Source of the DNA: Amycolatopsis bartoniae
GTDB taxonomy: Bacteria; Actinomycetota; Actinomycetes; Mycobacteriales; Pseudonocardiaceae
Direction of reading: 5' to 3'
Length of the DNA: 64,000 nucleotides
Assembly: GCF_014191255.1 (NCBI RefSeq)
Contig: NZ_JACHWH010000001.1
Location: 620,001-684,000 of the forward strand
The notes under the pieces are model-generated. The model ran no database searches, was not told the origin of the DNA, and worked only from the letters and a program-made list of their open reading frames with translations. Below are positions 61,523 through 64,000 of this stretch, one piece after another. How positions within the stretch are numbered: the stretch's first letter is position 1; every line of letters begins with the position of its first letter. Position numbers and translations under genes: made by a program.

Positions 61523-62752
61523 ATGATTGCCATGCGAGGCGAAATAGGATACCGAAGAAGAATGGCATTCCTGGTGGAGCCTGGAGTTCCTCGTGTTGTT
61601 GTTGCCACAATGCTCGGACGCCTTCCCATGGGGATGACAAGTCTAACCTTGATATTACTTGTTAGAAGTGGTGGTGACAGCTATGTCGACGCCGGTTTAG
61701 TTACTGCCGCTTTCACTGTAGGAATTGCATTACTACAGCCTCTAGCTGCTATTGCGGTTGATCGTTACGGGGCATCGCCGGTGCTTTGTGTGCTCGGCGT
61801 CGCCCTTCCTGTTACGATGATACTGCTGTTGTTGAGTGTGAACCTGCATGCCCCGCTAGTACTTACTCTACTCGCAGCCGTAGTAGCGGCGGGGACGCTA
61901 CCTCCGTTAGGACCGTGCATGCGGGCACTCTGGCGTCAAGTGGTGAAAGGTCCGGCGCTTGACCGTGCCTACGCCTTCGAAGCGACAGCTCAACAAGGGC
62001 CGGTAATTGCGGGTCCATTCCTAGTTACCGCTTTGGTCTATTGTACCTCGGCGGGAGTAGCTCTTATCATCGCTGCATTCGCTGGAACTATGGGTGCTAT
62101 ATTGTTCGCGAAGGCACCCATTGTGGCGGCCGTCGCTCGAACTCGATCTCGAGCGGCAGATATCGTCGTGACAGAGCATGTTCGACTACTTGCTCAGCCC
62201 GGACTGCAGACAATATTGACCACTAGTGCACTGATGGCAATGAGCGCAGGGGCAATTACCCTATCGGTGCCCGCGTTCGCGGAGGGGCATGGGAGTGCGG
62301 CCAGTGCTGGTCTTATTTTAGGTTCATTCGCTGCGGGTTCGATTTTTGGCGGTATGGCCCTGACGTTCGTTAGGTTGAGGGCCGATACGCCTTTTGCGTA
62401 CACCGCTGCTTTGGCTGTGTCAGCCGGAACGGCAGTCCTTCTAGTGGTCGTCAACACTATTCCATGGATGATGGTTGTTGCTTGGGCCGTAGGGCTTCCT
62501 ACGGCGCCGTCAGCGGCCATCTCGTTCGCGCTGCTCAATCGCCATTCCCCGGCCCATCGAATCACGACAGCGTTCGGCTTCTTCAACTCGGCCATCACGG
62601 GCGGCACAGCTGCCGGTAGTGCTTTGTGCGGTGCGCTGCTGCAGAGTTTTGGATCTGCATGGGGGTTCATGTTCGCTGTCGGCCTTGGAGGGCTATCCGC
62701 ACTAGTCTGTATATTGCGTTACCGCTCACTGCAACCGAGAAAGATATGTTGA
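61523..62752 (+). CDS. Major facilitator superfamily transporter
   Basis: A 409-residue membrane protein with about twelve hydrophobic helices. It shows MFS-type loops: DRYGASPVLCVLG (between helices 2 and 3, in place of GxLaDrxGrr), PLGPCMRALWRQVV and a symmetric second half beginning near residue 215. It is probably an efflux or small-molecule exporter, substrate unknown. Codon use is clearly A/T-richer than neighbours, so it is likely a transferred gene. ATG 61523 is used; ATG 61532 and 61562 are alternatives. Confidence 0.82.
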   Translation: MIAMRGEIGYRRRMAFLVEPGVPRVVVATMLGRLPMGMTSLTLILLVRSGGDSYVDAGLVTAAFTVGIALLQPLAAIAVDRYGASPVLCVLGVALPVTMILLLLSVNLHAPLVLTLLAAVVAAGTLPPLGPCMRALWRQVVKGPALDRAYAFEATAQQGPVIAGPFLVTALVYCTSAGVALIIAAFAGTMGAILFAKAPIVAAVARTRSRAADIVVTEHVRLLAQPGLQTILTTSALMAMSAGAITLSVPAFAEGHGSAASAGLILGSFAAGSIFGGMALTFVRLRADTPFAYTAALAVSAGTAVLLVVVNTIPWMMVVAWAVGLPTAPSAAISFALLNRHSPAHRITTAFGFFNSAITGGTAAGSALCGALLQSFGSAWGFMFAVGLGGLSALVCILRYRSLQPRKIC

Positions 62753-62836
62753 AACTGCACTGACCGTATCACTTTCGTGGCTTGTGGAGCCTGCAGTTTA
62801 GGCCAGGCCTGTAAACCGTAAAAGTGGCTGACCAGA

Positions 62837-63718
62837 TCAGCTCAATCCCAACGCAACCCCGCTGAGCACCGACCACCCCAGCATCACCAGTCCGGTGTCG
62901 CGGAGCACCGGAATCAACCCCCGCCCCGTCCCGCCGGTCACGATGGCCTTCACGGGGCCCCACAGCAGCACCGCCGTGACCAGGCCGATCAACACCAACG
63001 GGTGCCACACCCCGAGCAGCACCGTCACCACGTACGGCACCGTGACCAGCGCCAGGTACAACCGACGAGTGCCGCCGTCACCCAGGCGGACGGCCAGCGT
63101 GTTCTTGCCGACCTCACGGTCCGTGGGAATGTCACGCAGGTTGTTCGCCGTCAGCACGGCCATCGAGAAGCAGCCCACGGCCACCGCGGCGCCGAGCGCC
63201 GCCCAGCTCACCCGGCCGGCCTGCACGTACACCGTGCCGAGCACCGCTGCCAGGCCGAAGAACACGAACACCGCGATCTCGCCGAGCCCGGCGTACCCGT
63301 ACGGCTTCTTCCCGCCCGTGTAGAACCACGCGCCGAGGATGCACGCCGCCCCCAGGATCAACAGCCACCAGTGCCCCGAAAAAACCACGAGCACCAGGCC
63401 CAGCACCCCCGCCAGCCCGAGGCAGCCGAGAGCCGCTCCCAGCACCAGGCGTGGCGCCGCGACACCCGAACCGACCAGTCGCAGCGGGCCGACGCGGTTC
63501 TCGTCCGTGCCCCGGATGCCGTCCGAATAGTCGTTGGCGAAGTTCACGCCGATGATCAGCGACAGCGCGACCAGCAGCGCCAGCAGCGACTGCCACCACG
63601 AGAAAGCACCCAGCTGGATTGTCGCGCCGACTCCCGCCACCACCGGGGCCACCGCGTTCGGCAGGGTCCGCGGGCGCGCGCCCTCGACCCATTGTGCAAC
63701 TGTCGCCATGTCACCCAT
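62837..63718 (-). CDS. menA: 1,4-dihydroxy-2-naphthoate polyprenyltransferase
   Basis: A 293-residue membrane prenyltransferase of the UbiA family that attaches the polyprenyl tail to DHNA in menaquinone synthesis. The first Asp-rich motif is [20 protein letters not shown] and the second lies in [22 protein letters not shown]. It has about eight or nine helices. The start is ATG 63718 or 63709. Menaquinone feeds the respiratory chain served by the haem and cytochrome c genes earlier in the window. Confidence 0.95.
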   Translation of the reverse strand: MGDMATVAQWVEGARPRTLPNAVAPVVAGVGATIQLGAFSWWQSLLALLVALSLIIGVNFANDYSDGIRGTDENRVGPLRLVGSGVAAPRLVLGAALGCLGLAGVLGLVLVVFSGHWWLLILGAACILGAWFYTGGKKPYGYAGLGEIAVFVFFGLAAVLGTVYVQAGRVSWAALGAAVAVGCFSMAVLTANNLRDIPTDREVGKNTLAVRLGDGGTRRLYLALVTVPYVVTVLLGVWHPLVLIGLVTAVLLWGPVKAIVTGGTGRGLIPVLRDTGLVMLGWSVLSGVALGLS

Positions 63719-63733
63719 TGTGGTGGACGGCTG

Positions 63734-63871
63734 TTACTCCCCGTCAGTCGGGACGGCCCAGGTGAGCGTGCCGCTGCCCGGCTCGTCCGTCACCTGGGAG
63801 GCGGCCGCGACCGGGGCGGCGGCGATCGCGAGCGTCACGAAGGCGAGGGCCGCGAGAGCGAAGCGTTTCAT
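63734..63871 (-). CDS. Small predicted secreted peptide, 45 aa
   Basis: Minus-strand reading from ATG 63871 gives MKRFALAALAFVTLAIAAAP, then VAAASQVTDEPGSG and TLTWAVPTDGE before TAA at 63734. This is a textbook signal peptide (MKRF start, hydrophobic core, AAA-S cleavage near residue 24) followed by only about 20 mature residues. The stop lies 16 bases before the menA start, so they are transcribed together. Function unknown. It could be a leader or remnant rather than a functional protein. Confidence 0.55.
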   Translation of the reverse strand: MKRFALAALAFVTLAIAAAPVAAASQVTDEPGSGTLTWAVPTDGE

Positions 63872-63902
63872 CCGCTGAGTGAAAAACGGTAACCCGGCCG
63901 TG

Positions 63903-64000
63903 TCAACCGAGTGTGGCGAAAACGTGCGACACCACGGCCGCGCGGTCGACCTTCCCCGGCCCCCGCAACGGCAGCGCGTCCACGAACGCGAACCGCTTCG
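63903..64000 (-). CDS. menE: C-terminal fragment of an AMP-binding ligase, probable o-succinylbenzoate-CoA ligase MenE
   Basis: The minus-strand frame ends at TGA 63903-63905; visible residues include FVDALPLRGPGKVDRAAVVS then HVFATLG. LPLRGPGKVDR is the terminal catalytic-lysine motif of ANL ligases (PxxxxGKxDR). Adjacent to menA, MenE is the natural identity, but other ligases share the motif and the rest lies beyond the window. Confidence 0.65.
   Translation of the reverse strand, partial: KRFAFVDALPLRGPGKVDRAAVVSHVFATLG

Noticed and set aside
61323-61526. Open frame for a 67-residue protein before the MFS gene
   Set aside because: No ribosome site or recognisable motif, and the region has general A/T-rich spacer character; it overlaps the MFS start.

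Overview
The window is high-G+C actinobacterial chromosome, most likely from the order Pseudonocardiales; the genus cannot be fixed from this sequence. The reasons are the coding style (strong G/C third positions, many GTG and TTG starts, tightly coupled genes), mycothiol genes (mshA and a mycothiol-dependent maleylpyruvate isomerase-like enzyme), development-type regulators (BldN/RsbN-like and BldC-like) and gene order. From recalled gene orders, much of the backbone follows Mycobacterium tuberculosis Rv0474 to Rv0534c: HTH regulator, hbhA, DUF2516, murB, SDR, mshA, ybjN, gpm1, senX3-regX3, ppx, proC, small HTH, bS22, galE-like, acyltransferase, HAD, glutaredoxin, hemA-C-D-B, hemL, ccdA-resB-ccsB, ParA-like and menA. 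The rex-hemACD and bldN-rsbN neighbourhood also resembles Streptomyces.

Layout. 1-1.7 kb: end of an unknown gene, then XRE regulator, HBHA-like protein and DUF2516. 1.8-6.2 kb: a YbaK deacylase coupled to an aromatic-amino-acid-lyase homologue that has lost the serine of its MIO triad, facing a quaternary-amine (OpuC/EgtU-type) transporter that has two permeases and a binding lipoprotein but no local ATPase. 6.2-11 kb: accessory enzymes (SRPBCC, phosphoesterase, MDR reductase, secreted PI-PLC). 11.1-14.8 kb, minus strand: a putative ornithine-lipid pair (olsB-olsA), dedA, mycothiol-dependent enzyme and purU. 14.9-19.9 kb: methyltransferase, DUF2505, murB, SDR, mshA and ybjN. 20.4-31.9 kb: gpmA, a divergent regulator/AKR pair, senX3-regX3, ppx, a proline-rich membrane protein, sugar isomerase, proline dehydrogenase, thioesterase, proC, small HTH and ribosomal protein bS22. 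32-38.5 kb: epimerase, acyltransferase, HAD, rsbN, bldN, acyl-CoA ligase and glutaredoxin. 38.6-53 kb: molybdo-oxidoreductase, rex and the haem genes. 53-58.7 kb: the system II cytochrome c maturation cluster and a ParA-like ATPase. 58.7-64 kb: bldC, Lrp, DUF4229, cds1, an MFS gene, menA and the end of menE.

The central theme is respiration. The Rex redox repressor, haem synthesis (hemA, C, D, B, L), cytochrome c maturation (TlpA, CcdA, ResB, CcsB) and menaquinone synthesis (menA, menE) share one block. A near-canonical Rex operator lies upstream of rex-hemA.

Two low-G+C inserts break this block. One, at about 44.9-49.1 kb between hemD and hemB, carries a pyruvyltransferase-like gene and a FAD oxidoreductase. 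The other, at about 61.2-62.8 kb between cds1 and menA, carries an MFS transporter. Neither contains an integrase or transposase. The most novel candidate is the MIO-less lyase with its betaine-type transporter, possibly for breakdown of a trimethylammonium amino acid such as ergothioneine or hercynine.
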